A stretch of 64,000 nt of DNA from Dryococelus australis. Taxonomy: Eukaryota; Arthropoda; Insecta; Phasmatodea; Phasmatidae. Each line of letters begins with the position of its first letter. Within the stretch, counting starts at the first letter, position 1. A program made the position numbers and the translations under genes. The notes beneath the pieces are model-generated. The model was not told where the DNA came from, ran no database searches, and saw only the letters and a program-made list of their open reading frames with translations. Location: positions 140,266,457-140,330,456 of the forward strand of contig CM056994.1 in NCBI GenBank assembly GCA_029891345.1, given 5' to 3'. This document shows positions 13,371-26,307 of this stretch, piece after piece.

Positions 13371-13720
13371 GACGTTGACCCCACTTCCTTTTATGACTTT
13401 GAAAATAAAAACTGGATATATTATCCATAAAAGTCAACAATCATATTATATTACTAACAACTAGCGTCATACTAGATGCAGGTAAACTCGAGAGTGCCCC
13501 CGTGACCTTGAATGATCTTGAAAACAAAACTCGAGTAAAAATACATAAAAGCCAATAAGTATAATATATTACAGAATACCACAGTCATATGATATGCATA
13601 TGACCTTGAAAGTGAACCCGTGACCTTGAATTATTTTTGAAAACAAAAATCCGAGAGTAAATTTGTTGAAGTAAGCACGCTGGAGGCCAAGTGAGCTGTC
13701 TGCCGTTATATTTATAGGCA
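13371..13720 (-). repeat. TGACCTTGA tandem repeat cluster
   Basis: About three degenerate units of 110-120 bp. Each has TGACCTTGA, a GAAAACAAAA word, then ACATAAAAGCCAA and a TATAATATATTAC end (13390-13490, 13500-13575, 13610-13660). The reverse complement of the same unit forms the array at 42395-42640. Confidence 0.65.
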
Positions 13721-14814
13721 CGAACAGACTTGTAAATGTTCAACCTATTTTTAAAAAAATGCGGGAATTTGACGACATGCATAATTTGCAATATATACAT
13801 AAAATTTAAATTTGTTCCATTTAAAAACATCTTATTTTATTTTATAATTGTGCGCATAGAGTAATGGTTTTTTATATAATACTTCTAAGGGAAATTTCTT
13901 TAAAATCTGTACCTTTTCAATTTTACTAATATTTTGACATATAAGGAAAACATAAAATAAAACACAATTTTAGTTACATGCATTTTTTAATTCACTTATT
14001 TTATTACAGTAGCAAACATCCTCAAATATTTACAGTATTGTTTAATATATTGTCTAAGTAAATGGCTGCTACGGATGGTCTACTTACCGCACATGTCACA
14101 AATATGGCATGCGACAGAGATTTTTAGCACACTTTAAGCGCACATGTCGCCGAGCACGGCAGTAGTAGGCGCGTAGGCGTTCTACTTCACTTTTGATTAA
14201 TTGGATTATCAATTTGATATAAAATTGATTTACCCAATTAATCCGGTCATAAATCCGTAACTAATCCGATAAAATTGGGTAATCGTTAATCTGATAACAC
14301 TCCGATACAATTAATGTAATTGATTGATTATTTTTAAAAAAATATTATAAATATTTTATGTGATTGTATATAATTGGTATGTGTGTTTAGGGTACTTTAT
14401 TTTTATTTTTGGAGAGCGGCAGCATCGATGTTCACCCTTGGACATTTAGCGGTGTACTGAGTTGTGATGTGTTGGGGGAATGGGAATATATCTATGTATT
14501 GTGTAGTATTCATTTTATGGCATCATGGAGGGGGAGAGAGAGGCATAGGAGTTCCTTCCCGTTTACTGTCTGGCAGGCGACCGAGGGATAAGATACGTCC
14601 ACTTTGGCAGGCATCTGAATGTCTAATGTATTATGCGAAACACAGAGTTCGGAAAGGTGTATTTCAAATTGAATGTTTCAAAATAACGAAGTATAGTATT
14701 TCGGCGAAATCAAGTAAGTACCAAACATTAAAAAAATATATGTTTTATAGAACACGTCGAAATAAATTATCACTGATAAATTAAAACGGCTTACTCCGAT
14801 TGAGATGTACCCGA
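13721..14814. other. No gene; a short imperfect palindrome
   Basis: At about 14192-14245 a TTAATTGGATTATC-type sequence is followed by its inverted form, with further AATCCG words to 14290. This looks like a small MITE relic. The overlapping ORFs at 14409-14784 match nothing I recognise and use different frames. Confidence 0.4.
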
Positions 14815-16289
14815 ATGTTTTGAATGTTTAAAAAATATGAAGAACTCCCAAAAACTATTTCCCTGCCTATATAATATATTTGAAACACCAGAATAAATGA
14901 CAGGAATTAACTGCTAACCAAAAACACTGATCGAATGAAGTACTCAGTAATCGCAAAGAGAACATATATAATTACAAACGAATTATCCCAAATCCACATA
15001 ACTGCACGAATTGCAGGGAACTTAACCTATTTCCACAACAAAATGAAAAATCGCTTACTGCCCCAGCAATCCCGGTGACACAATTGAAAAAATAATTGGA
15101 AAAACTTATATTAATATCCTAACTCGTAACGAAATGTCCAACATGGAACCAAATTACGTGAATTAAACCACACTAGTCCTAAACACAAGAACGAAAAATT
15201 CTGAAGTATACCTAGAACAAAGTAATTAACAAAGGTGACTTATAAAAATGCACAAGTCCGAAATTGAAAGTCATTCATAAAGCAATGAAAATTATTTATC
15301 CCTGCTTACAAATAGAGCACACAATTGTTTTGAATGTTTAAAAAAATATTTCCCGAAATTAATTTAAGTTATGAAAAATAAAATAGAAACTTACTAATAA
15401 AGGAAACTATTTGCACAGAATAATGGCACATTCTGAATTACCTACAACGAAGTAATTAACACAGGTGACTTATTAAAAAATTTACATATTTATATTAATA
15501 CCTTATCTATCTAGATGTTATAAATAAACGACGCACAATTTAAGCATAGCTCCCTCATCGGCTCTACAACATTAAATGTCTTTAGGTTTTCGGGTTTTGT
15601 ACAAAGTTATTATATATCGCATTGAATTTTAGAAAATATTCGGAATGTTTTAAATTTTTAAACGTGGACAAAGATTTACCACGGAATAGCACACAAAACT
15701 AAGAACTTACTCCATTCCTAGATTGGAATTAATAGCATATAATCGCAATTCCCTGGAAAGAAATCAATTAAAAAAGTTATTATCTCACTTGTATTCACAA
15801 CCACATGAATCAAATATATAAATCAACGACGCACAATATAAGCCTACCTCCCTCAAGACGTCAGCTCATTACATATCATACGCGGGCGAATTCCACTCCA
15901 TATGTTTTCCCTAGCTCGAGAAAAGTATTTAAGATAAAATATTTTTTAATACTACTTCTGCCGAACCCTACGAACTCTCGCGAGACGTAGGTCAGCTTAA
16001 GAAACGGTATTCACAAGCTGATTTCCCCCCAAAAAAATAGCATATCATTTGTGAGAAAATTCAGAAATGTTAAAATACTAGCAAATCATGATCTAACAGA
16101 ACGACTTGAATGAAACCACGCACGCAATTCATCGAAACATAATTAAATTTTTAAAAGCAATATTATCCTCAAAAAATAAAAGACGCACATATACGTTAAA
16201 TGTCTTAGCTTACGGAATCGAACATCTTACCCCATTCCAAGCTTTAAAATAATTCACAAATGCAATGAAAGACTACCAACATTCACGAG
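14815..16289 (+). repeat. Degenerate ~300-bp tandem units outside the FB-2 left arm
   Basis: Recurring words mark the units. GACGCACAATTTAAGC occurs at 15531 and GACGCACAATATAAGCC at 15829. AAGTAATTAACAAAGGTGAC occurs near 15219 and a near copy near 15452. GAGACGTAGGTCAGCTT occurs near 15980 and GAGACGTAGAGGAGCTT at 16287. The last unit runs into the outer edge of the FB-2 arm. Like that arm, the region is A/C-rich on the + strand. It may be the tandem-repeated outer part of a fold-back arm whose partner is missing on the right. Confidence 0.5.
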
Positions 16290-17155
16290 ACGTAGAGGAG
16301 CTTCAAAAATGTAGTTCACACACATGCCTTCCCGATATCAGACGTTATATAAAAATCCAAATTATTGTAAAAAGTTATAAAACTATCGCATTGTATCTTA
16401 CGAAGGGAAGTAAAGTATGAAGGATCTCCGGAGCACTGCCCTCTGTCCGCCCAAACCAAGCTTAGCAGTAGTACTGGAAGAACCTAGCTAGGGAAGAGAT
16501 ATGCTACGCTGTTTTCGGCGTACATGCTAGCAAGGTCCCGTTAGCCGACTCCCTACATCCCTCTGCCAACAAGCCTGGAGCAGGATGACTCTAAAAGGTC
16601 AACACCCTCCATGCCTTTGTGGTCGAAGGGTGTTTGAAAAGGTTCGCAGCCTCAACTCTCAACAGATTTCGAGCACATGCTCCAAGTGAATATAATTTTA
16701 AGAAATAAATCACACTGAAAAATAATCTCCCAAACACGTAGAATTATGTCACAAATTAACTTTAATCCACAAAAATCCAAAAAATTATATTTCAATTCGA
16801 GTAAATTACAACAGTGAATTAAACAAATGTAATAAATCACATTCCAAATGACTTTAATTCGCAAAACTCCAGTAAATTATATCCCAATTCCAAGAAAATA
16901 AATAACATACAAAGCAAAGAAATATAACCTATCAAAAACAATTAAAAAACCCAGAAAGATATTTCGAGATGCTAAAACATCACTATAAAAATTTATCTCC
17001 TAAACACAATGAATTACATCCCAACTAATTTTAACACTAGCAAATTATATCAATTAATTACGAATAATTACATACACGGCAAAATTATTTCTAAAATATT
17101 AAGAGATCCGCTGTCCAATTGTACAAATTAGGTTTTAAAATTAGGTATTTGTCAT

Positions 17156-17431
17156 CTATTTGAAATATTTCATTAATGTAACCATTAAAAAGTAATATTC
17201 ACAAACAGTTTTCCAACCGACAAAGCACACGGTATTATGTACTATTGTCACACGGAGGAATCGTTTACGTCGCATTTCAAGCATTTGATTATATATGTCG
17301 TATGTTTGCCAAACAGCACTAATACACTGAGAGAGGTACGGTGAACAAACGTCGTACATATTCTGAATCATTAATAATTCCAAGTAATTTTCTTTATCCG
17401 GGAAAATAAAATACCTTTTTTTGGTGAACAT
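17156..17431 (-). CDS. Small conserved protein encoded in the FB-2 arms (intact copy)
   Basis: An open 91-codon frame with an ATG. The inverted copy in the other arm (about 40890-41180, plus) encodes a clearly related protein, sharing CSPY, CISAVW and YD-type words in order, but it is interrupted by stops. Keeping a frame in one arm and similarity at the protein level in the other suggests it once encoded a real product. No domain is recognised. It is Cys/Tyr-rich with a C-terminal hydrophobic stretch. It is transcribed outward, and only 84 bases separate it from the divergent ORF at 17516, so the gap could hold a shared promoter. It could still be a chance ORF in repeat DNA. Confidence 0.45.
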   Translation of the reverse strand: MFTKKRYFIFPDKENYLELLMIQNMYDVCSPYLSQCISAVWQTYDIYNQMLEMRRKRFLRVTIVHNTVCFVGWKTVCEYYFLMVTLMKYFK

Positions 17432-17515
17432 TTTGCATGTAGATTTATGTGAAAGACCAAATTTTAAAATACTTGGTTATAGAATAAACAAAATTTTGTG
17501 TTGTGAAAATAAAGG

Positions 17516-17701
17516 ATGATTATAATACATTCTTTGTACAAAGTTTTAAATGTTTCAATCCAAGATTTTTGGATACACCATCGTATATATCAGAAACGTA
17601 TATATTTAGACAAATATGAGGCTTTTTATTTAAAAATACTAAATCTTAGTGATATATTATTAAATAAAGACCACAAATCACTTTTCGAGAATAAAAATTA
17701 A
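17516..17701 (+). CDS. Small ORF divergent to 17156-17431 in the FB-2 left arm
   Basis: 61 codons, basic and Lys/Tyr-rich. The other arm (about 40620-40810, minus) keeps a related reading (KVLNVS, RRIYQK words) with stops towards the end. No known domain is seen. It is head-to-head with the 91-codon ORF. It may be the first exon or N-terminal part of a longer decayed gene running inward toward the zinc-finger gene. Confidence 0.35.
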   Translation: MIIIHSLYKVLNVSIQDFWIHHRIYQKRIYLDKYEAFYLKILNLSDILLNKDHKSLFENKN

Positions 17702-18397
17702 CTCGGTAGAAGGTAAAATATGGTAAATGTAATGATATCTCAAAATAAAATTTTGTAGAGGTATTATTTTAACCAAAATCCAAGCAAAAGAGCAGCCATT
17801 TTGGATTCGAATACTTTATAAGCAGGGCAATAATTTCCGACTCCTAACAAATTATTTACATCTTAAAGAGCTACCGGAAACAAATAACACACTTCCACAT
17901 ATAACTTATAAAGTTGTCATAGTGAATTATCAAACAAAATTTACTGGGAAAACGAAATTCTTATTACATACATATGTTTAGAGCAGAGCATATTTCAAAC
18001 ACCGTTAAGACAATCCCAGCTACCAAAGGATTACACACCAGGTTAGCCTTCAACTAACACGATCGTTTCAGAAAACAAAATATTTAAACATTCGCTACAG
18101 TAGACTTCCAAACCCATCTCTCCCTTTCAATTCGTAAAATTAAATTATCCTTTATTTACTTTTAAATCGAATATCAAGTAATGACGTTCCGATTATCCAG
18201 CTTCAGACACAATGTAACATTTGCCCTCATTCGTATTCTGTCTAATATATGTAAGTTTGACCATATAGTGTATTAATATGTATAATTACACATTGAACAT
18301 AAACATATATCACAGAGAAGGCATTTTGTTATCATTAATTAAACCCGTTAGAATTTAAAGTATTACATTTATACAGAAACCAAAGAGTAATCACAGA

Positions 18398-18834
18398 ATG
18401 AACCTTGATGAAACTGGAGGCGAATGTATCACCGAATCGCCTATACTGCAAATACTGCGGAAAATAATACACACGTTCGCCTACACTGTTCTTAGGCGTG
18501 AGAAGAGTGAATGTTTGAACAACTCATCTAGGACTATTCTTAACTACAAACACTCTTTTAGACTGTTCGCAAGAGCGGATAACTTGAATCGACGTAGATC
18601 TGTAAATATAATCTTCCTATCGAGAAACGATATATATCGTCTCCACTACTTATCACAGAAACAGACGTATTTCTAAGTAATAATCTTGGACATAATGTAC
18701 TACAAATAACCACAAAGACTAATGACGCCAACAATATGTATGATGAAACACGAAATGAAGATAGCATTGAGGATTCCACCAACAAGTTTCCTTCGACAGA
18801 TGGTGTCAATAATGAGTAAATATTTTACGAAGGT
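18398..18834 (+). pseudogene. C2HC zinc-finger gene, left-arm copy (decayed)
   Basis: Counterpart of 39511-40010. The first finger Cys pair is visible (YCKYCGK near 18445) but in another frame from its H-x4-C half (REKSEC). The second finger has lost its Cys residues and its His (NLNRRR instead of NLNRH in the right arm). The acidic, Asn-rich tail (NEDSIEDSTNKF) is readable in a third frame. Several single-base shifts and stops make it non-functional. It points inward, toward the Polinton. Confidence 0.6.
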
Positions 18835-19875
18835 TCCAACTAACTTGTAAACAGACTTAGATACTTACCTAAACACAGGAAATACTGGACATGGAAGAGA
18901 TGTTTTCCATTATTCGTAAACTTCAAGAACGGGGATACATCGAATGAAAAAATTGAATTATAAAAACCACATTTATTAAAAAAAATATACAATAAAATTA
19001 TTCAACCATATTACTTGCCCGAAAAATTAATTATTTCAGTGATATTTTTCAAGTAAACATTGTGTGATTGAAATATGTTTCCATTTGAAGTATGATGCCT
19101 TTCTCAAGCGGCTTAACTTGTTTGAATTTGGTTGATAAACTACCTAAATTGGAAATGAGTTTTATTGAGGTGTGTCCTTTGAGAAATAAGGAATGTGAGT
19201 GAGAAAAAATAAGGTGTTTTGAGGAATGAGATACGAAATCGTTTATATGTTTTGAAACAATCTATATTATATGTGTAACATGTGTTATGATTTTGATACA
19301 CTCTCTACATTTGCTTGTTAAAATGTTGTGTAAGTTTTGTAAACAACCTGTGTATCGTTTGCTATGTATGTATGTATTTGAAATAACCTGTGTTAAAACG
19401 AATTGATGAACATCCTAAACTTATTATTGCTCGTAAAAAATTATGTATATATTTTGATACAGCTTGTGTTTAAATACTCCGTATGTAGATTGTTAAACAT
19501 CCTATACTTGTTCAATGATGAATATATTTTGAATCAGCTATATTATGTGTACAACATTTGTCAATATATATGTTTAAAATTTAATTAATTTATATTTTTA
19601 TTTAGCAAATCCCTTTACAAACAGAGAAAATAAAATTATTACATTGGTTAATAAATGTCTCAACAGAGATTAATTCTTACATTTACTAAAAGTATGTAGC
19701 AAATAACTAATGGTGTTGTAGCAAGTTAAAAGTGTTTTTGTATTGAAAAAGGCAGAGGAAATTCTGGAAACAAGCACTTTAACCACCTATCCGTTTTCAA
19801 AGTATTCATTTCCGTAACTACCTTTATAATATATCAAAATATTTATTACGTGTTGAACCCTGTTATGTGTTTCAA

Positions 19876-21486
19876 AGAAATAAATGTGTTTGTGTTTGCC
19901 TGTATTTTGGAAGTAACATATGCAGCCTGTATACTAGACATGCTCGCGATGGTTGAAGATGTTATCTAGAAATACACGTGCTACGGTTGAAAACTTGGTT
20001 TTGTTTAAACCGAGTGCAGAGTCTCCTAAATAGCTATGTTTGATCGGATCGGAAGACGATACTCCGCGGCACACACTGTCCGCTGATATACAGCCCCTAA
20101 TAGCTAACACCATTCCCCCCCAACCCTTCTCAAACTTTATCCGCAGTTATGAAACTTCGGAGACCAAATGCCCAACAACGACTTGGTCACCACGACATGA
20201 AGAAAAAAAATTCTCACCACTTCTTCGTAGCCTGTTCAGGTGACACACTAACAGCAGCACTGAACGCCTTTCCCCCATTCTTCATGTAACCCGCCTTGTC
20301 ACATTGTCAGACACAACCCTGCAATGCACAGCTCTATCGCATTCGCAGAGACTACTTACATAAAAATTTATTTATTAAAACATGTATTTAAATTACCGAA
20401 AAATAATTAAATATATACCCAATTTGTAATCTAAATAACAATATAATTAATATTACACAAAAATTGTCCATTCGTGTCGCCGACCTCCACAGCGTAGTAG
20501 GTTTGTTTGTTGGTTTACATTTTTAGAGTTTCTGGGTTCGAATCCCGGGCAAGGGATGAATGATATAAGTTAGTTTGTAAGTCAGTGCCCTTATTAACCG
20601 TCGAACATAATGTACATTACTTAACACTATCGCATATGCATGCAATGTTTGATAAATAATTATTTCAATTGATATTTACGGATTCAAAACAGAAATTCGT
20701 CCGTGTACAATAAAGGTTACAAAGTGTCTAATAAAATGTTTCTAATCGTAGTACTTTAAAAACTTGCAATGCAATACATTCTGGTTGAAAAAGCTCGTAT
20801 TGAAAAAAAAAATTCATTTGTTTACTAAACTGGTCAATAAACATATAATGAAATTAAATCTAATAGCTAATACCGAAGATATAAGCCCATTAAAAATTAC
20901 ATTTCCAATCCCACAAATTGTGTACGGTAAAGTTCAGATAACACACTCGTTTATAAAATAAACCTTTTAATTTTGTAATTTTGTGTGAAATTTGTTTAAA
21001 TTCTAAAGAGAACCATTTAAGATACGTTATTTCTTCGAAATAATTACATTTGCATAACATTTAAGCCGATTTTCGCTATATTATAATTAAAAGGGAGGGT
21101 GCCGGGTTATAAATACAGCTCTATGTGCTCTCGCTGCCATTTGTCAACCTACCGCTGGGGGGAGTAGGGCCTCCACATCGCTGCTGTGGCCACCTCCGCG
21201 CTCCAGACTACGTCCTGCTATGCATTCACACTCGTCGTGTCAGCTTCGGGATAAAGTTTCTGGGGTTGCTGCTTGCAACTCGCCACCTACAGCCCACCAG
21301 TGTTGCTGCCGTTGTTCGCACCGCCCGTCCGCCTTCTCCGGAGCTCTTGCCTGGTGCTGTCGGTGGGAGCTAGCCACCCACAGGCCACAAAGATCGCTGC
21401 CGCTCGCTCACCACCTCGCACAGCCCTTTGGGGGGGGGGAGGTGTCGTCACCCAACCTACATCAAAATCAGAGGTTACCCACATTC
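19876..21486. other. DNA between the FB-2 left arm and Polinton A; no gene
   Basis: AT-rich up to 21060, then a distinctly GC-rich patch (21100-21470) with a run of G at 21430-21439. The patch gives overlapping ORFs in several frames on both strands, which is a composition effect. A SINE-like head lies at 20485-20570. The Polinton polymerase begins abruptly right after the GC-rich patch, which looks like a truncation junction near 21480. Confidence 0.5.
20485..20570 (+). repeat. tRNA-headed SINE-like fragment
   Basis: A-box-like GCGTAGTAGG at 20492-20501 and a perfect B-box GGTTCGAATCC at 20535-20545. The body is not recognised. Confidence 0.5.
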
Positions 21487-24400
21487 GTTAAGGAGATTTT
21501 ATAAAGATTTTGAAAATTATAAAACATGAAATAATTACACAATTATATGAATTTCAAAAAATGTGGTTCAGGATGGACTTTGGATATAGTAACGGGAACA
21601 CAATTAGCTATATATAAGTATAACCCATTAAATCAAGCTAATATATATATATATATAGAACTACCAGAAGTTTTTAAGAAGAAACAGGCATGTATTGATG
21701 CGAAAAATAATGATAAAAAATATTTTCTTTGGTCTATAAAATCAGCATGGTTTCCAGTAGACAAAAATTCAGATAGAGTTACTAAAAATGGAAATCTGGG
21801 GCTCACTATTGATAAAGTAATACATAATTATGAATATTCTATAAAAATTTATGATTTACCAAAAATAGAAAATTAAATTGCTACATCTATAAATATATAC
21901 TCTATTGAAGATGTCTATATTATATTCATTAAAAATTGCAAAGAATATAAAGGATAAACATATAAATTTACTTTATTACAAAAATTATACAAATTCACAT
22001 TATTGTTGGATAAAAGATTTATCTATATTAGTTTCAGCACAAAAATAACCATAAAAGTAAAACTTATATAAGTGATATGTGCCTACAGTTTTTTTCCTCT
22101 CAAGAGAAATTAAATTAACTTAAAGAAAACTGCTTAAAAAATGAATCAGTTAGAATCACTTTAACTTCGAACGGAGAGCAAATATCGTTCAAAAATTACA
22201 TACATTCAAAGAAGGTTCCTTTTGCAATATATGCACATTTTGAATCAATTCTAAACAAAATATCAACCACTAAACCATACCAAAGAGAACTAATTAAGTT
22301 TAACTTTATGAAAAAAATATTCAGTTTTAAGAGAGGTGCTTAAATATGATTAAATGATTAATATATGCTTAAATAAAGACATATTTTATAACGATCAAAT
22401 AAACACTATTGATTTAAAGTTGAATGAAATATCAACTACATGAAGCATCTGGTTCTTGCTATTATATTATAATTAGTTATGGTGATTATAATCCTCCACT
22501 AATATATGAAGGTCCGAATGCACATAAGATGTTTATACAATCAATAAAAAAGTGAAGTAGAAGAAATTGGGGAAATATATTCACAAATTAAGCAATGCTT
22601 CCACAAACAAAAGAACAAAAAATTGATATTTAAAAGGTCTAAAAAATGTACTGTTGTGAAAGTGAATACACGGAGGACAATAAAAAGAATGTCATCATTA
22701 TCGCATAAGTGGAAAATACATTAATCCTGTTTGTAATAATTGTAATCTATGATTAGTATTAAAAATTTTGTTCCAATTATTTGAATAACTTAGCTGGTTA
22801 TGATGCTTATTTATTTATTAAAGAGTAATGATATTATGAAAAAATATATATAAATTTAATTGCAAATAATGAAGAAAAAATTATCACATCTCTTATAGCA
22901 ACAGAAAATCTGAAGATGAGATTTATAGAAACATTTGAATTTATGACCATTAGTTTAGAAAAATTATCATCTAATTTAAATGAAGAACAAATGAAACTCA
23001 CCCAAAAGCATTTTCCGAATGATCAAGTTGATTTAGTTATAAGAAAGGGTTTTTATCTATATGATTATATGGATAGTTGGAAGAAATTCGAAGAAACTGA
23101 ACTTCCACCAGAGTGAATTTTACAGTAAATTAAACGAATCCGACATAGCTGATACCGATTTTGAGTATGCAAAACTTGTATGGAACCAGTTTAATAGTAA
23201 AAATACTTGCGAATATCACAATTTATATTTAAAAAGTGACATATTGTTGTTAGCAGCTATATTTGAAAATTTCAGAAAAACGTGTATAAATGCATATGGT
23301 TTAGATCCTGCGTGGTATTTTACAGCACCAGTATTATCGTGGGAAGCAATGTTAAAAATTAGTAAACAGTCACTAGATTTATTACACAATTATGATATTA
23401 TTTTAAAGGTAGAAAAAGGAATTAGAGGTCGAATATCACTATGTTGTAAGCGATATTTTAAAGCCAATAACAAATATTTAGAAGATATCAATCCAAATCA
23501 ACAGTCAAATTATTTAACTTATTTCGATGCTAATAATTTATATGGTTGGGCATTTTGTCAATACTAACCATATGGTGGTTTCGAATGGGTTAATTATACA
23601 TTATATGATTTAGAGTACTGGAGTTAAAAAATTTAATATTTGGAGGACGATTCTGATTATGGTAATGTATTAGAAGCTGGTTTAGAACATCCACAGGAAC
23701 TGCATAAATTACAGGAAGATCTTTCATTTTGTCCAGAAAATAAGGTAGTTGCAGGAACAAAGCAATACAAATTGTTAACAACTTTACTTAATAAACATAA
23801 GCGTGTACTTCACTATCGTAATTTGAAACATTGTCTAAGTAATGGTTTAAAACTTACTAAAATACATAGAAGATTGCAGTTTTATCAGTACGATTGGCTG
23901 AAAAAGTACATAGATTAGAATACAGAGATGAGAACTAATGCTAAAATTGATATTGAAAAAAATTTCCTAAGCTGATGAATTATTGTGTGTTCGGCTAATC
24001 AATGGAACATATAAGCAAAAGAGTATATGAATATTAATATCAGATGCAGAAAAATGTGAAAAAGTAGTGGCAAAAGCTAATTTCAAGAAAATTACTATAT
24101 TTAATGAAAATCTTGTGGCCATCCATATGCATAAAACAAGGGTAAAATCTAATAAGTCTATTTATGTTGGTATGACAATTTTGGACATATCGAAAGAGTT
24201 AATGTATGATTTTCACTATAAAGTGATGAAACCAAAATTTGGAGATAACATTGAATTATGCTATCAAGACACTGATTCATACCTTTATATCATAAAAATG
24301 GGAATTTTTTACGAAGACATGAAAAAAACTCATAAAAAAATTTGATACAAGTGATTATTCTAATGACAATATCTATAACATGCCACAAATAAATAAAAAA

Positions 24401-24760
24401 GTTATAGGTAAGATGAAATACGAATGTAATGGGAAAATATTGAACGAATTGGTTGGTTTGAGAGCAAAAATGTGTGTATATATATATATATATATTAGAT
24501 AATAAAGAAAATAAAAGATCAAAAGGTGTAAAGAAGTGTGTTGTTAAAAACAGAATTTCATTTAAGTGTTTAAGGGCTATAAGAAGTGTATGTTTAAAGA
24601 GAAAGCAGAATATAGAACAATGAATTTAATAAGGAGTGAAAAGCAAGATATATATCATAGAGGTTAATAAAATTTGCCTTATGTCCTTATGAAGGAAAAA
24701 AGATTACATTAGAACAAATGGATACTTTGCCATATGGATATCAAAATTTATAATTTTATT
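21487..24760 (+). pseudogene. Polinton copy A: protein-primed family-B DNA polymerase, decayed
   Basis: Fragments follow the usual order of Polinton/adintovirus polymerases. 21547-21876 is the N-terminal segment (FKKCGSGWTL, NKYNPL-type words). 22180-22560 is the start of the 3'-5' exonuclease region. 22760-23116 holds the NNLAGYDA-like site and the YDYMDSW word. 23061-23567 is an unbroken 168-codon stretch through the TPR1/palm region with DANNLYGW (motif A). 24067-24345 contains CYQDTDSY (motif C, 24259-24282) with both catalytic Asp. Stops and frameshifts separate the blocks, and motif B near 23950-24010 is degenerate. The N-terminal zinc-module gene seen before the copy B polymerase is missing. 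In the family, this enzyme replicates the linear element using a protein primer. Confidence 0.9.
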
Positions 24761-24771
24761 ACATGTACCTC

Positions 24772-25482
24772 TTATGGGACCTCTATAGCATAGACGTCCT
24801 TAAATTTTCTAATAAAATTGTATAATATTTTAATTTCTTTAATCTCTAAAACAATGTCAATATATGCACCATAAAAATAAATCAGTTTACCATTTTTTCC
24901 CCTAATTTCTAGAACAATGTGATTAAACCATTCATTATTGACTATATAAAAATGGATATGCATGCTCACAACAAATATATTCTCTTAAGCCAAACATAGT
25001 TATTGGTGGAAAACTAGCAATTATATCAGTTTCCAAACGATTATATTCGTTATACTTTATGAACATTCCATACGCCAAAATACAATTAACATTTATTGTT
25101 TTAAATGAATAAAAATTAGGTTACTTAGAACCTACATCAATCTTGTCTTTCTCAATTGTCACATTTCTCTCAAAGCCAAGAATATCGGACAATCGATCGT
25201 CTAATTTCATATCAAACTTAGATTTGATCGATATTCTGTTTTTCACATTGTCTGCTGTCAATTTAATGTTATTTGCTGAAAATTGATCGATTGAATTTAT
25301 AGCTTCTTTTAAAGATTCAAGATTGTATTGGCCTCTGAGAATAGTGATAACTTCATTTTATGAACAAATTTTACATAAAAACTGATTAATGCAATCGATT
25401 TATCTTTATGAAATATATCTTAGTGGAGTTTCTTCTTTAGTACAGAACTGTTGTTTGTTAACTTGAATACTTTATTCTCCAT
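24772..25482 (-). pseudogene. Polinton copy A: candidate penton/minor capsid protein
   Basis: Read on the minus strand from an ATG at 25482. There are several frames with stops (for example after KKKLH), then LSDILGFERNV (the SIGRLLGF-like site of the family), KTINVNCI, and the C-terminal NNEWFNHIVLEIRGKNGKL stretch ending at 24772. Proteins of about 240 residues with this layout lie beside the capsid and ATPase genes in arthropod Polintons and are thought to form the penton or minor jelly-roll capsid. That assignment is from family memory, not proven here. It converges on the polymerase with only about 10 bases between them. Confidence 0.6.
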
Positions 25483-25572
25483 GTATTACAAAATAATCTA
25501 ATTTAAAAAAAAGTCGAGTAATGCTTTGGTGTTTTAATTTCCAAAGAAAATTAATAAAAATAAAAAGAGTAA

Positions 25573-26118
25573 TGATTTTTTTGCCTGACAATATGAGGCT
25601 TAATTGTTGGACCCAGCAAGTGTGGGAAATTGAACTTGATGATTAATTTTATTTATAAGCAAAGATGGCAAAATTTTTATAAAGTGTATATTAGTTCAAA
25701 AAGTTTAAATCAACCAAAATATATTCAGTTACAATATGATATTGATGTAATATCCAACAGGTTTAATAAAAAATTACATACTTTTTCTAATTACAATAGT
25801 GAAATGATTCCTTTAGACCAATGTGAAAATATTTCTTTAGTTACATTTGATGATGTTATGTTAGATGATCAAATTATAATCCATGAGTACTTTTCTAGGG
25901 TAAAATACAAGAATTCACATGTATTTTATCTTGCACAAACATATTCCACAGTGCCCAAACAACTCGTGAGAGACAATACGAACCTTCTGTGTATATTTAG
26001 ACAAGATGACGCAAACCTGAGACATATTTATAATGATTTTGTAGGTGGCATGCCTTATAAAAACTTAAAGAGATGTGTGCAAAATGTTTCAATGAAGACT
26101 ACAGTATTATCACAATAG
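25573..26118 (+). pseudogene. Polinton copy A: FtsK/HerA-type genome-packaging ATPase
   Basis: After LPDNMRL a one-base frameshift leads to VGPSKCGKLN, a Walker A site in which the usual Thr/Ser after GK is Leu. From 25630 the frame is open for 162 codons: Walker B LVTFDDVMLDDQ, then the conserved HVFYLAQTYSTVPKQLVRDN and FRQDDANLRHIYNDFVG stretches. In Polintons and adenovirus-like agents this enzyme moves DNA into the capsid. The 3' part is well kept compared with copy B. The C-terminal CxxCW-type end is lost. Confidence 0.85.
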
Positions 26119-26177
26119 ATTGACTAGAAAAATGAACAGTAGTAAGTACACAAACCAGATCCAACAGTTTTTAACTC

Positions 26178-26307
26178 GGTGAGCTCTCACCACAACACGA
26201 AGGCGCTTTAGCACAGCAGTGCTGTTATGTAGTTGTGGTGTAGCAAACAGTCGCCATGCAACTCGCGATATGAAGCTATCATCGTGTGGTGAGAATAACT
26301 CACCACA
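26178..26307. terminator. Two hairpins after the copy A ATPase
   Basis: GGTGAG-CT-CTCACC at 26178-26191, and a 9-bp stem TGTGGTGAG / CTCACCACA with a 5-base loop at 26285-26307. Both lie within 190 bases of the ATPase stop. They share the GTGGTGAG word, so they may equally be repeat remnants. Confidence 0.35.

Larger units (their letters stand above)
16290..19875 (+). repeat. FB-2 left arm (3.6-kb inverted repeat)
   Basis: Inverted partner of 38450-41987 over almost its whole length. Anchors are 16292-16340 with 41940-41985; 16400-16660 with 41640-41930; ORF pair 17156-17701 with 40620-41180; zinc-finger gene 18398-18860 with 39500-40010; 19020-19130 with 39230-39350; and 19570-19872 with 38454-38730. 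The inner end falls after the shared TTATGTGTTT. The arm has internal degenerate repeats: units of about 115 bp at 16670-16900, and TTTTGAAACA / TGTGTAACA-type units at 19246-19570. Confidence 0.88.

Noticed and set aside
21125-21504. Four overlapping ORFs in a GC-rich patch
   Set aside because: Open in several frames and both strands because of base composition; no domain and no conserved start.
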